Virus record (IMG/VR): IMGVR_UViG_3300034782_000062
Location: 118,771-182,770 of that record
DNA: 64,000 nt
Reading direction: 5' to 3' (one strand)
Origin: a virus
Shown: positions 19,598 to 28,078 of the stretch, piece after piece
Position numbering within the stretch: position 1 is the stretch's first letter
Layout of the letters: each line of letters opens with the position of its first letter
Translations under genes and position numbers: made by a program
The notes under the pieces: model-generated
Told to the model about the DNA's origin: nothing
The model's database searches: none
What the model saw: the letters and a program-made list of their open reading frames with translations, nothing else

Positions 19598-19616
19598 ATC
19601 CGTCCTGGGGACGGAT
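19598..19616 (+). promoter_or_regulatory. Leader hairpin before the Cas7-like gene pair
   Basis: ATCCGTC and GACGGAT form a perfect 7-bp hairpin with loop CTGGG, ending 5 nt before the ribosome-binding site CGGAGG of the gene at 19629. Just upstream (about 19545-19590) CGAGC/GCTCG and GAACCG/CGGTTC can also pair. This may be a translational regulator or processing site in the 110-nt leader. Confidence 0.4.
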
Positions 19617-19628
19617 ATCGGAGGCAAG

Positions 19629-20222
19629 ATGGCGAAGGCACGCGGATCACCATCCGCCATGCAGGTGGAGGAGTTCGAGGTGACCATCGAGGGGACGTCC
19701 CCTCTCGTGTTGTTACCTTTGGGCTTCTTCAAGGACTGTCCTGACGACGAAGACGGCCAGCTCGAACGCGCGCTCGACCTGTATCGTCGCGAGGATGGCA
19801 ATCCTGGGTTCCCGGCTGGCGGGCTCAAGGACGCGATTCTGGAGGGCTGCAAGAAGCTCGACGCGGACACTCGTTACCGAGTCGCATCCGGTTTTCACAT
19901 CGTCGGGGAGAACGCCACAAATCGAGTCCTCCTCAACGGGGACTCGGAAGGAGTCGACTTCGACTTCAACTTCAAGAGACCGAAACGCACCGTAACCAGG
20001 ACGCTCCCACAACTCGACAAGTGGACTTGTGTCTTTCCGGTGCAGCTCGTGACCGGGAGCCTGGACTCGAAAGAGTTCAATGAGTTCCTCGGGGTGGCCG
20101 GAGAGAAGATCGGCATCGGACATCGCCGACCTGAGATGGGCACCTTCAAGGTCACAAACATCGTTTCCAAGAATGGAATCAACAACCGCTCAAAGCGCAA
20201 AAGCAACAACAACAAGAGGTAA
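19629..20222 (+). CDS. RAMP/Cas7-like protein A (paralogue of next gene)
   Basis: The 197-aa protein and its neighbour share a backbone: E-x-TIEGTSPLVL at the N-terminus, FPAGGLKDAILEGCKK and FHIVG in the middle, LPQLDKW, then FLGVAGEKIGIGHRRPEMGTFKV near the end. The glycine-rich C-terminal segment and overall order recall RAMP-fold CRISPR backbone subunits (Cas7), but this is by eye and not proven. A basic tail (NNRSKRKSNNNKR) could bind RNA. With its paralogue and a third gene it directly precedes a 4-kb periodic noncoding array, so I infer it packages that RNA. Alternative: a phage recombination or replication accessory next to SSB. Confidence 0.55.
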   Translation: MAKARGSPSAMQVEEFEVTIEGTSPLVLLPLGFFKDCPDDEDGQLERALDLYRREDGNPGFPAGGLKDAILEGCKKLDADTRYRVASGFHIVGENATNRVLLNGDSEGVDFDFNFKRPKRTVTRTLPQLDKWTCVFPVQLVTGSLDSKEFNEFLGVAGEKIGIGHRRPEMGTFKVTNIVSKNGINNRSKRKSNNNKR

Positions 20223-20227
20223 TCGAG

Positions 20228-20968
20228 ATGCCCGCGAAGAAGAAGAAAGATGAAAAGATCAAGATTGAGCCGCTGGAGTTCGAGATCGCCGTCCTCCAGA
20301 TCATCGGTACCCGGCCACTGATCGTTCACGCCTGGGACCCCAAGACCCAGGCCGAGATGTTGGCGAAGCAGATGAAGCTGCCTGTCGCCGGGGCCAAGCA
20401 GAAGGTTCGCAACCCAGACGCCGAGTACGAGGCAGCACTCTACCGCATCCCCGAGGACATGGGAGGCGGATACGGGGTGCCCGCGGCGGCGTTCAAGCAG
20501 AGCTTCGTTGACGCCTGCCGTCATGTCGACATCGCAATGACGATGGCCACCGGAGCCTTCCACGTTCGAGGTGTCGAGGTGGACATGCCTCCTGTCATCC
20601 TCAACGACAAGGAGGGCAACCAGATCGAGACGGGCGACAAGTCGATGGAGATGATCCCCATCTACGGCTCGGAGCCTCGTCGCCGGATGGATATGGTTCG
20701 CCTCGAAGGTGGTAGTGCCGATATGCGGTTCAGGCCGCAGTTCGACAAGTGGTACTGCCTGGTGCCCGTCCAGATCGCCAAGGGTACGCTCACGGTTCAG
20801 CAGGTCACCGACCTGGCAAACCGCGCCGGCTTCCACTGCGGCATCTGCGAGTGGCGCCCATTCTCGAAGAAGTCGAAGAACGGCTCCTATGGGATGTTCA
20901 AGGTCGCGACGACCAAGGAGGAGCAGAAGCTCTTCAAGTCGCTGAAGCCACCAACGTTTATCCTCTGA
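20228..20968 (+). CDS. RAMP/Cas7-like protein B (paralogue of preceding gene)
   Basis: The 246-aa protein aligns by eye with protein A: FEIAVLQIIGTRPLIVHAW, GVPAAAFKQSFVDACR, FHVRG, RPQFDKWYCLVPVQI, GFHCGICEWRPFSKKSKNGSYGMFKV. Differences are a basic start (PAKKKKDEKIKI) and longer middle. Two non-identical backbone-like subunits in tandem, 5 nt apart, suggest a heteromeric filament. Function is inferred from similarity of layout to RNP complexes and from the adjoining array. Confidence 0.55.
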   Translation: MPAKKKKDEKIKIEPLEFEIAVLQIIGTRPLIVHAWDPKTQAEMLAKQMKLPVAGAKQKVRNPDAEYEAALYRIPEDMGGGYGVPAAAFKQSFVDACRHVDIAMTMATGAFHVRGVEVDMPPVILNDKEGNQIETGDKSMEMIPIYGSEPRRRMDMVRLEGGSADMRFRPQFDKWYCLVPVQIAKGTLTVQQVTDLANRAGFHCGICEWRPFSKKSKNGSYGMFKVATTKEEQKLFKSLKPPTFIL

Positions 20969-21000
20969 TCGAGGAAAACTGACGGGGAAGGGACGCTCTT

Positions 21001-21504
21001 ATGGCCAAAGGAAGAATCTTCAAGTGGAAAAAGGGCTCGACCTTCAAGGTTGATGCCCAGACGGCTGGGACGTTTCTCGAAAATCTGAAGGCGGAGAATG
21101 ACGGAATTCTTCAGCCTGACGACGTCGTCGAGGCAGCGAAGGACCCAGAATCTCCGATTCATGACGAGTTCGAGTGGGACCTTCAGAAGGCCGCAAATAA
21201 TCACTGGAAGGACCGGGCGCGCAATCTTATGAATCACCTCGCGGTGGTTCGTGTGTACGCCGAAGATGCCAGTGAGGGCGTCTCAGCCTTCGTCAATGTC
21301 GAGGTCGCTCAGTCGACACGTGGTTACGTGGCGATGTCTCAGGTCGTCGCAAACGATGACTGGCGTCAGCAGATGGTCGATGACGTGCTCAATCGTCTGA
21401 AAGCTCTTCAGAAGAAGTATGAGCAGCTCGACGAGCTGGATGGCGTTTGGGCCGCGATCAAAAAAGCTGAGACGCGTCGAGCGAAGGGCTCGGCAGCAGC
21501 CTGA
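21001..21504 (+). CDS. Hypothetical third gene of the array locus, 167 aa
   Basis: The gene starts at an ATG preceded by GGGGAAGGGACGCTCTT. It has a basic N-terminus (AKGRIFKWKKGSTFKV), a segment about 20-75 with alternating charged helices, a beta-type centre (VSAFVNVEVAQSTRGYVAM) and a long C-terminal helix (residues about 120-160). No family recognised. Its stop is 14 nt before the boxA that opens the noncoding array, so it is probably the last protein gene of that operon. Confidence 0.65.
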   Translation: MAKGRIFKWKKGSTFKVDAQTAGTFLENLKAENDGILQPDDVVEAAKDPESPIHDEFEWDLQKAANNHWKDRARNLMNHLAVVRVYAEDASEGVSAFVNVEVAQSTRGYVAMSQVVANDDWRQQMVDDVLNRLKALQKKYEQLDELDGVWAAIKKAETRRAKGSAAA

Positions 21505-21518
21505 CCAGGCTGAAACGA

Positions 21519-21532
21519 TGCTCTTTGACAAT
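21519..21532 (+). promoter_or_regulatory. boxA antitermination site at head of array
   Basis: TGCTCTTTGACAAT closely matches the rRNA-operon boxA (TGCTCTTTAACAA), the RNA site for NusB-NusE. It lies just after the last protein gene and before the array, in the sense needed for plus-strand transcription of the array. Two similar sites head the other noncoding RNA regions (47575 and 57607). Confidence 0.7.
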
Positions 21533-21718
21533 CTGGTTTTCTGAAGCAAAAGGCAGCAAGCTCCTGCTTAGGCGGCGAGTGTCTTCCTGTTCTTAGGTGG
21601 GTCGGGTTTTGTCCCGCCAGCCGAGTTGGGCCACGGTTAGCCATGGACCGACTAGCTGGGTCGGGTCGCGTCTCGGCCGGCGGGTCTGTTAAGGATTTGT
21701 CTTGAAAGAGATGGTCTC

Positions 21719-24700
21719 GGCAGTCACGGATAGGAATGGGACGGCCAGGGGGCGGAGCATTGGCAACGATGGCTCCGTCAAGCACCGAATAGGCAGTCAC
21801 GTCGAGGCGAAAGACGTGATACATTACATTTACTCTTGTAGGTGTCGGGTGCCAGTTTTTTTTTGGGCGGCATGGGGTCGTCCGATGTCATCAGTTGCTG
21901 ATGAGGTAGTGGGCACTGGCACCCGCCACCTACTTTTCATTCATCTTGAGGATGGCAGCCAAGCCATGTCGAGCACAGGCGGCGACGGCAACGTTCCGCA
22001 CTGCGAAGGCATGGAGAGCACAGCCCTGGCAGTCATGCTAGGGAGCGCTTTGCTCAGCGTTGGCTTGCTAAGCACCGCCGTTGATCGCAACGTCGCGGCA
22101 GCCGAGTTCTGAAGTGTTGAGTGGTGCCGGGGAGGGGCGGTGCGTGTCTGCGCGCACCTTGCCTTTGTAAGCGGTGACCTGGCAGTCGTGTCGAGGCGAG
22201 AAGCGGCACGTTGGGTCTATCACAGCGTAGGCGAAGCCGGGCAGCCGTGTCGCGGATGTGTAGCCTAGGGGCGGCACGTCAGTGAGGGGATATCCCGGTC
22301 CAGGCAGCTTTGCGTTGCTGTGCATCGTCAGTCGGCGGAAGCCAACGCGATCCCACGGAACGGCAGCGATGGAGAGCAGGAGAGGGTCCACGCGGCGCAA
22401 ACCGGGGTGGGCCAAGGTGCGATTGGAATGGCAGTCGAGGCGAATATCGACTACAGCCATCGCGGCTCGCCTCTACTGGTTGTGGCAAACAATGTTTTGC
22501 GACGGCCATGGTGGGGCAGCCTAGGTGAGCAGAGTGCTGGTGAGCATGGGCCAGTCGCGCTTGAGAACGTCTTGTCGCGGCAGCCGGTCAACGGTATGGG
22601 TAGGAGTGTCATTCACTGTCGCTCCCGTCAATGCCGAGTCGAGGCAGTCGGGTCATGTTGGAGTCGGGATAGCCGGTCATAGCGGGCGCCTGCCCCGTCA
22701 GAGCAGCCGCGGAAATCATAGGATCGCACGGGGTCGGAATTTAGTGGTTCGGCAGCCGTGTCAGGGTCCGCTCTGCTTGGGATCCGAGCGCCAAGCTCAG
22801 GCGCAGATGGCCGAGGCAGCCATGTCGAGTTGGTTATGGTTGTGCAGGTCACGCTGAGTCGTGCAGCACCGAGGCAGTCGGTCAGTGCCCCGTCGATGCC
22901 GGTTACGCGATGCGTAGGTGGTGATGGGACTGCCGAGGCAGCCGAGGACAGGACGGTCCCGCCCTGGACAGTCATAGCCAGGGGTGCTTTGTCAAGACGA
23001 GGCAGCCGAGGATGCATGGGTGCGCTGGGTCAGGTTTCGCCATTCAGGTGAGTGCGCTGTCGTGGCGTTATTACGGCAGCAGTGCCCTGTCGGGATCCGT
23101 CACACCGGGGAACTCAGGGGTAACCAGAGGTTTGCTCTGGCAGTCGGGCAATGTCAGCGTCTGCTCAGCAGCCGCTTGTCCTGCTGATGAGAGCCCAGCC
23201 CTGGCAGTCGGGCCTAGCACGGGACCGTTGAGCAATTCCATGGAGCGTCGTTGCAGGCGTTGCGGGGAGTGGTCGTCCGGTCACTCAACGCGATGGAACG
23301 CTAAGGTGTGCTGAGGCAGCGGTGCCTGGGAGCGTTGAGTCCAGCCATTATGGGCTTGGCCGAGGCAGCGGTGTTGAGGCGAGCTTGGCAGTGGCCCGTC
23401 CGGTCGAATAGATCCTTGTCGATCAGCGGCAGCCCTGCTGGGGAGTGGCCAGTCGCGTTCTGAACGCTATTGCTCGCAAAGCGTGGGTGAGGCAGCGGTG
23501 CCTCGTCGAGGTCAGCAACGCAATGGAAGGCAAAGGCCGAGAATGGACAGGATCGGCAGCGAGGTCGTGGCGATATACGGTCTGGCAGCAGTGTCTAGGT
23601 CGGTCGGGCTAGCTCAGTCATGGCCAACAAGGTCATGGTCGGGAGAGTCGAGGCCGGCATGTTTAGTCCGGCCCTTTGAGGCACAGGATTGGAAAGGTGA
23701 GGCAGTCGAGTCGAGTCGTTGTGGGGCCTTCAGGGGCAAACAACGGTGTGGCAGTCACGCGATGGTAGGTTCAGTCGCGTCCTGCTCAGCAATTCCTAGG
23801 AGAGCCTGGGGATGCAATGGCAGCTTTGCCAAGGGTGGGTGAGCACAGGCCTTCAGCGAAAAGTCGTTTCGCGTCGCGGCAGCCTGGTTGAGTTGAGGTC
23901 TCGCATGACGGTCCTTGGACCGCCGAGTCCCGACGCGGCAGCTATGCCCTGTCGTGTCATTCCCAGTCATTCAATGCAGAGGATTGGAAAGGGTGGCCGA
24001 GGCAGCAAAGCACCGGACGGGAGAGCCGTGTGACGTAAGGGGGAGCACCGCAGGTCAGAGCTAAGGTCCGGTTTGGCGAAATAAACCGACTAAGGCAGCT
24101 TTGCCGGTGTAGGCGATGGTTGTTTTTGGTGAGCTTGGTTGATCAGAGTAAGGGCAGCCGAGCAGAGGAACGTCATCGGATGCCTGGTCGTCCTAAGGAC
24201 GGACGAGTCTAGGCAGCACCGCAGAGCGGGGGACAGCGATGCGGCTCAGAGCATAGCAAGGGCTAGTCGCGGCAGCCTTGCTCTGTCCAGCTCGGGCGAG
24301 TCAACTCTGCGAGAGGACCGCTCGGGCCGGGATAGCGCCGGCAGCCGGGTCACGGCCTGGATCTCCAAGCAATGGATTCGCAGTGTGGGTCCGGTTATGG
24401 CAGCAACGCACAGCGAAGGCAGGCATTGGAATACCATGTCAGTCTTAGGTCCGCCACGATCAGGCAGTAAAGCTGGGGATTGAAGCGTCGCGGAGAATTG
24501 TGTTGCGCAATTGCGAGGCGAAAAAGCATTTGCGTTACGGCAGCGGTGCATAGGCTTGTTCAGCAAGCGCGTGCCAAGCCCGCGGGCGTCGTGGCAGCCG
24601 GGCACTGAAACGTCCAGGATCGGAGCAGCCTGCTTCCGCAGGTGGTGCCGAACCCGGTTGGGTCCTGGCAGCCGGGGATGGTTGTTCTGGGGCCAGGAGC

Positions 24701-25611
24701 CCCTGGTTATTCAGAACAGGGGTTTGGCAGCCGGCGTGAGCTGGGGCCAGGAGCCCCTGGTCGTCGCGAACGTTGGCCCGAAGAGGCAGCAGGGCTGAGG
24801 ATGGGGGAGCTGAGGCCAGACGCCGCATGTCTTGATCTGCATAGTCACGTCCTGGCGATATCAGATGTGACTTTGCTTTGCCGAATGGGGGAGCGTGTTG
24901 GTTTGGCAGCCCTGCGTTGGGTAGGACCGGTTAGTCCGGGACTTCCACGTCGGGCCGCTCATTGGACTGGCCGTCGAGTTGGGCCGGGGCACAATGGACC
25001 GCAGAGTTACGTCTCGTCCCGCCAAGGCAGCCGCGGTTCGTCACCGAACTCCATGCGACAGTTTGGGAGTCCGGGGACGGCAACGGATCGGCAGCCATGT
25101 CGCCGAGGGGCTTGCGATGCAGGGCACTGCAGGGGCATTCAGGTGCGCACCCTGGCAGCGATGCTGCGGAGGGGTGGGTCATTGAATGCTGGGCACTGCC
25201 GCCGCGCTGCGGGCCGTATCCTGGATAGGCAGGCGCCCCCCGGACTGGGGAGCCTTGACCTCCAATGGCGCTCTCAGGAGAGAAACGCCGTGGCAGCCGT
25301 GCTGATCCAAGGAGCGGAGCGCTTCGGAGAGGTGGGTCCGTCATGTCCATGGATTCGCTTAGGGAAGGACCGGCAGCAGCGTCTTGGTGACGAGTGGATT
25401 GTTCTGCTCGGCCCAAGCAAACATTGTCGCGGCAGCCATGTCCAGGTCCGTCACGTTTCGTCTTGCTTCTCAAAGCAATGGGGAGAGCGGGCGGGTCGGC
25501 GCCAGGCAGCAGCGGGTTGGGGTGCACAGCCGCGCCGCTGAGGGGAGTACCTCGGAGATCTACGGATAGGCAGTCACGACCTGGCGATATAGGAGTGGCT
25601 TGAAAACATCT
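21719..25611 (+). repeat. 5-nt-periodic noncoding array, about 55 units (GCAG + NNNNG pentads)
   Basis: GGCAG recurs about 55 times with spacings that cluster at 59, 64, 69 and 74 bp, that is 4+5n. Between them the sequence reads as pentads whose fifth base is G. In six units phased by hand (starts 21955, 22028, 22097, 22181, 22937, 23491) 68 of 78 pentads end in G; weaker units show 8 of 11 (24094, 24340). GCAG acts as a 4-nt phase break. The other four bases vary freely, so there are no classical repeats. No credible protein gene lies in it. It starts after a boxA and the Cas7-like genes. Units at 24667 and 24726 share a 19-nt stretch (TGGGGCCAGGAGCCCCTGG). Confidence 0.8.
21838..21933 (+). 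other. Long inverted repeat with T-run near array start
   Basis: GTAGGTG/CACCTAC (7 bp) and GGGTGCCAGT/ACTGGCACCC (10 bp), separated by a TC/GC internal loop, form one long stem around a T9 run and an inner CATCAG/CTGATG hairpin. TTTTC follows. It interrupts the second array unit and could be an intrinsic terminator, a processing stem or the leader end of the array. Confidence 0.6.
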
Positions 25612-25629
25612 TGAGGATGGAGGGTTTTT

Positions 25630-25851
25630 GTGGGTAGAGGAACAACGAAAAAGGCTCTCAAACAGATCGAGAGCTTCAACAAGAAAAATCCGGTCGGAAC
25701 GCCGGTGCGCTACTGGCCTGGTGTCAAGCAGGGCGCCGGTGTCGAGTCCAAGACGAGGTCCGAGGCATGGGACCTCTGCGGTAGCCCGTCGGTCATGGTC
25801 GAGGGCTACAGCGGTGGCATCGCTTTGACGCATGTCGAAGTTATGCAGTAA
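25630..25851 (+). CDS. Small basic hypothetical protein after the array, 73 aa
   Basis: GTG start with GGAGGG upstream. The product is basic at the N-terminus (GRGTTKKALKQIESFNKKN) with a short beta-type C-terminal half (PVRYWPGVKQG, then PSVMVEGYSGGIALTHVEVM), resembling small OB/SH3-like barrel proteins. It is the first protein gene after the array and 9 nt before the next gene. Confidence 0.6.
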   Translation: MGRGTTKKALKQIESFNKKNPVGTPVRYWPGVKQGAGVESKTRSEAWDLCGSPSVMVEGYSGGIALTHVEVMQ

Positions 25852-25860
25852 GACAACGAT

Positions 25861-26328
25861 ATGCCTCGAAAAAAGAAGCCAGCGATCTATCTCTCTAACT
25901 GGTCGAGCCACAGGACCAAGGGACACCACGGTCCCGGCCGAAAATTCAGCATCATGGTCCGGACATCGAGGTTTGCGAAGCCCGATGGAAAAGTTCCGGT
26001 TCTCGTCCCATTGTCGAAAGACCTGTGGGAGCTGAAAGGCGAAACCATTACGGTCGATGAGTATCGAGAGCGATACTTCAAGCACGTTCTTCAAAAAAAG
26101 GATGAGCTGGCGCCCGGAAAGCTGCTCTGGAATCCCTTTAACTTCTTTAAGGAGAAGGATCGCAAGCCTGTCGAGGACGGCGACACGCTCTGCTGCGTCT
26201 GCTCTCGCGAGCAGGCGGCAAGGGGAGAGTGTCACCGGGTCTGGGTGGCCGTAATGCTTCAGGAAGCCGGATGGAAAGTCATCCTGGACGGAAAAGAAAT
26301 TCCACCTCCAAGACCAGATTCTGGTTGA
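25861..26328 (+). CDS. Hypothetical cysteine-motif protein (possibly DUF488-like)
   Basis: The 155-aa protein starts basic (PRKKKPAIYLSNWSSH). Its C-terminal third contains DTLCCVCSREQAARGECHRVWVAVMLQEAGWKV (listed in pieces: LCCVCSRE, then GECHRVWVA), which recalls the C..CHR signature of DUF488-type proteins. The function of that family is not established. Identification is weak. The gene ends 20 nt before a palindromic promoter element. Confidence 0.55.
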   Translation: MPRKKKPAIYLSNWSSHRTKGHHGPGRKFSIMVRTSRFAKPDGKVPVLVPLSKDLWELKGETITVDEYRERYFKHVLQKKDELAPGKLLWNPFNFFKEKDRKPVEDGDTLCCVCSREQAARGECHRVWVAVMLQEAGWKVILDGKEIPPPRPDSG

Positions 26329-26360
26329 CCTGCCCCCTCCCAAAAAGTAACATATGCAAC
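26325..26360 (+). promoter_or_regulatory. Promoter with palindromic operator-like element
   Basis: TTGACC at 26325, 17 bp, TAACAT at 26348, overlapping GTAACATATGCAAC (26347-26360). The next ATG is at 26362, so the transcript would be leaderless. It is one of five copies of this element in the window. Confidence 0.65.
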
Positions 26361-26361
26361 C

Positions 26362-26640
26362 ATGCCGAAGAACCCGCACAACTCGTTGGTTGCTCTCGAT
26401 CCACCAAGAAAACATCCACCTCGCAGGTGGCGGTGTCGATATTGCGGCATCGAGGGAACCTATGACGAGGTCGAAGCCATCGAGTGCAGTTACGAATATC
26501 CACCCTGCGAATTCTGCGGACAGACGCCGACCTGCGCGCTTGACTGTCCAGGCATTGCTTTGGCGCTCTCGGGAGCGTTGACACCCGAGGTCGACCTTCA
26601 CGTCGTTGGCTCGGTCGATCCGGAGGGCGAGACAAACTGA
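26362..26640 (+). CDS. Zinc-binding hypothetical protein, 92 aa
   Basis: The cysteine pattern RCRYCG...CSYEYPPCEFCG...C (residues 24-60) indicates one or two zinc sites. The gene begins immediately after a promoter -10 region, without room for a ribosome-binding site, consistent with leaderless translation. It is followed 7 nt later by a long gene with its own GAGGGGGAG site. Confidence 0.65.
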   Translation: MPKNPHNSLVALDPPRKHPPRRWRCRYCGIEGTYDEVEAIECSYEYPPCEFCGQTPTCALDCPGIALALSGALTPEVDLHVVGSVDPEGETN

Positions 26641-26647
26641 GGGGGAG

Positions 26648-28069
26648 ATGTCCAGGAAGAAAAAAAAGAAGAAGCGCGTGACGGGAGTGCCCAAGCGCAC
26701 CAAGAAGCCCGACCACGTCTTCCCGATGAAGCTGGATATTCCCGACGACATTATCGAGGAGCTGGGTCCAGATCGGGAGCTTGGTGTTCACCTGGTTCGT
26801 GAAAAGGGCGAGCTACGAATGAAGCCAAATCCTGAGGATGAAGACATCTGGGAGAAGCTTCTTCGGCACAAAGATTTCGACGTCAGCAGCCTCGTCGTCG
26901 ATGAGAGCCAAATTACCCTTGTTGACAAGGTCACGGGCGAGCCCATCAAGGCTTCTCCCGGCCGAGCGGCTGTCGACTCGTGCATGTTCCTGATGAGCTG
27001 GCTGCGCAAGAATTCGCAGACAGAGATGAGGCACGTCAATCACGACAAGGAGTGGTTCGATCTGCTTGCTCACTGGCGGGCGCTGTGGGCTACCATGCAG
27101 CTCGCTCGTGTCATAGAATTCCCGCTCTCGTCATGGTGGCGTCTTGAGGAGCAGCTCGAAGCCACGCTCTGGACGCCCTTCGTCAAACAGGAAGGTGAAG
27201 ACGCTTTCCATTCCTATCTCCAAACGTTCTATCGGCGCCCAGAGTGCGTGCCACCGGAAAAGGTGCCGTTCAATGTTATGTGGATCGGTATTGAGCGTGG
27301 CGTCGACATGAAACGACACGACTCGACGTGGCTCAAGCGCATCTATCAAGAAAAGGTCTTCCACGACGTCGAAGACGATATCATTCTGCTGGGCTACCAC
27401 GTTCAGTACAACAGCCCCGATAAATATGACGAGAGATCAGCGTCGTTCATTATCCAGGAGCTGTACTACATCGAGAAGAACGGCAAGGTCGCGATCATCC
27501 CGAAGGTATTCATCTACAACTTTGCCGAGAAGCGATGGAACATCACGGAGGACGGTCCAGGGATGCTCATCGTCCAGATGATCATCGACATCATCAATGA
27601 TCACAAGCGCTTTATCGTCGAGAAGGGGAAGGGTAAGAAGTCCCAGAAGGCTCTTCGCAAGGCGAGCAAGAAGGCAGGGAGCATTGGCTACGTGCCGGCA
27701 CCCTACTACGTCGTTCGTCTGAAGGATGAATTGGTCGAGGACATAGCTCGCGACGAGCATGGCTCCCGGCCTCGGTTCCTGAGCCACCGCTACGACCGTC
27801 GTGGTCACGAACGTTGTTACGTTCGTCGCGGGCCACTTCCGCTCGACCCGGAGCTGTACGCGAAGCTTCAGAAGGCCGGATACAAGATCTTCACGACGGC
27901 TGACCCGGACGCCGAGACCTATCGTCGGCTGATGCGCCGGCAGATGAAGCCCAAGTCTCACGATGAATGGCTGGCGATCCTGACGAAGTGGATCGAGGCG
28001 ACGGTCTGCGGCGATGAGTCACTGCCCTACGTGCCAGCGGTGCGAGTACCGACCAAGCTGGCCGGATAG
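26648..28069 (+). CDS. Large hypothetical protein with AcrVA2-like C-terminal motif, 473 aa
   Basis: I start at the ATG at 26648, which has GAGGGGGAG directly upstream. The N-terminus is very basic (SRKKKKKKRVTGVPKRTKK). A VPFNVMWIGIERGVDM segment (about 215) and a C-terminal HRYDRRGHERCYVRRG (about 385) parallel the two blocks of the minus-strand protein at 13344. The two may be divergent members of the same AcrVA2-like superfamily. A role in translation-coupled or nucleic-acid binding is possible; no enzyme motif is seen. Confidence 0.5.
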   Translation: MSRKKKKKKRVTGVPKRTKKPDHVFPMKLDIPDDIIEELGPDRELGVHLVREKGELRMKPNPEDEDIWEKLLRHKDFDVSSLVVDESQITLVDKVTGEPIKASPGRAAVDSCMFLMSWLRKNSQTEMRHVNHDKEWFDLLAHWRALWATMQLARVIEFPLSSWWRLEEQLEATLWTPFVKQEGEDAFHSYLQTFYRRPECVPPEKVPFNVMWIGIERGVDMKRHDSTWLKRIYQEKVFHDVEDDIILLGYHVQYNSPDKYDERSASFIIQELYYIEKNGKVAIIPKVFIYNFAEKRWNITEDGPGMLIVQMIIDIINDHKRFIVEKGKGKKSQKALRKASKKAGSIGYVPAPYYVVRLKDELVEDIARDEHGSRPRFLSHRYDRRGHERCYVRRGPLPLDPELYAKLQKAGYKIFTTADPDAETYRRLMRRQMKPKSHDEWLAILTKWIEATVCGDESLPYVPAVRVPTKLAG

Positions 28070-28078
28070 AGAGGTTCG

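Noticed and set aside
19545-19620. Hammerhead ribozyme suggested by CTGATGAG
   Set aside because: No GAAA core segment or matching stems were found nearby.
19571-21504. Toxin-antitoxin or retron interpretation of the Cas7-like locus
   Set aside because: No reverse transcriptase, small-toxin signature or msr/msd structure is present.
21719-25611. CRISPR array
   Set aside because: There are no 20-40-nt identical repeats; only GCAG and the fifth-base G are conserved, so it is not a classical CRISPR array.
21719-25611. Integron attC array (60-bp-type elements)
   Set aside because: Unit spacing is similar to attC length, but there are no GTTRRRY/RYYYAAC core sites and no gene cassettes.
24642-26751. 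Long ORFs in the array on both strands (for example 24642-25541 plus, 24931-26751 minus)
   Set aside because: They arise from GC-rich composition; the predicted proteins are Arg/Gly/Pro-rich without domains, and the minus ORF runs across real plus-strand genes.
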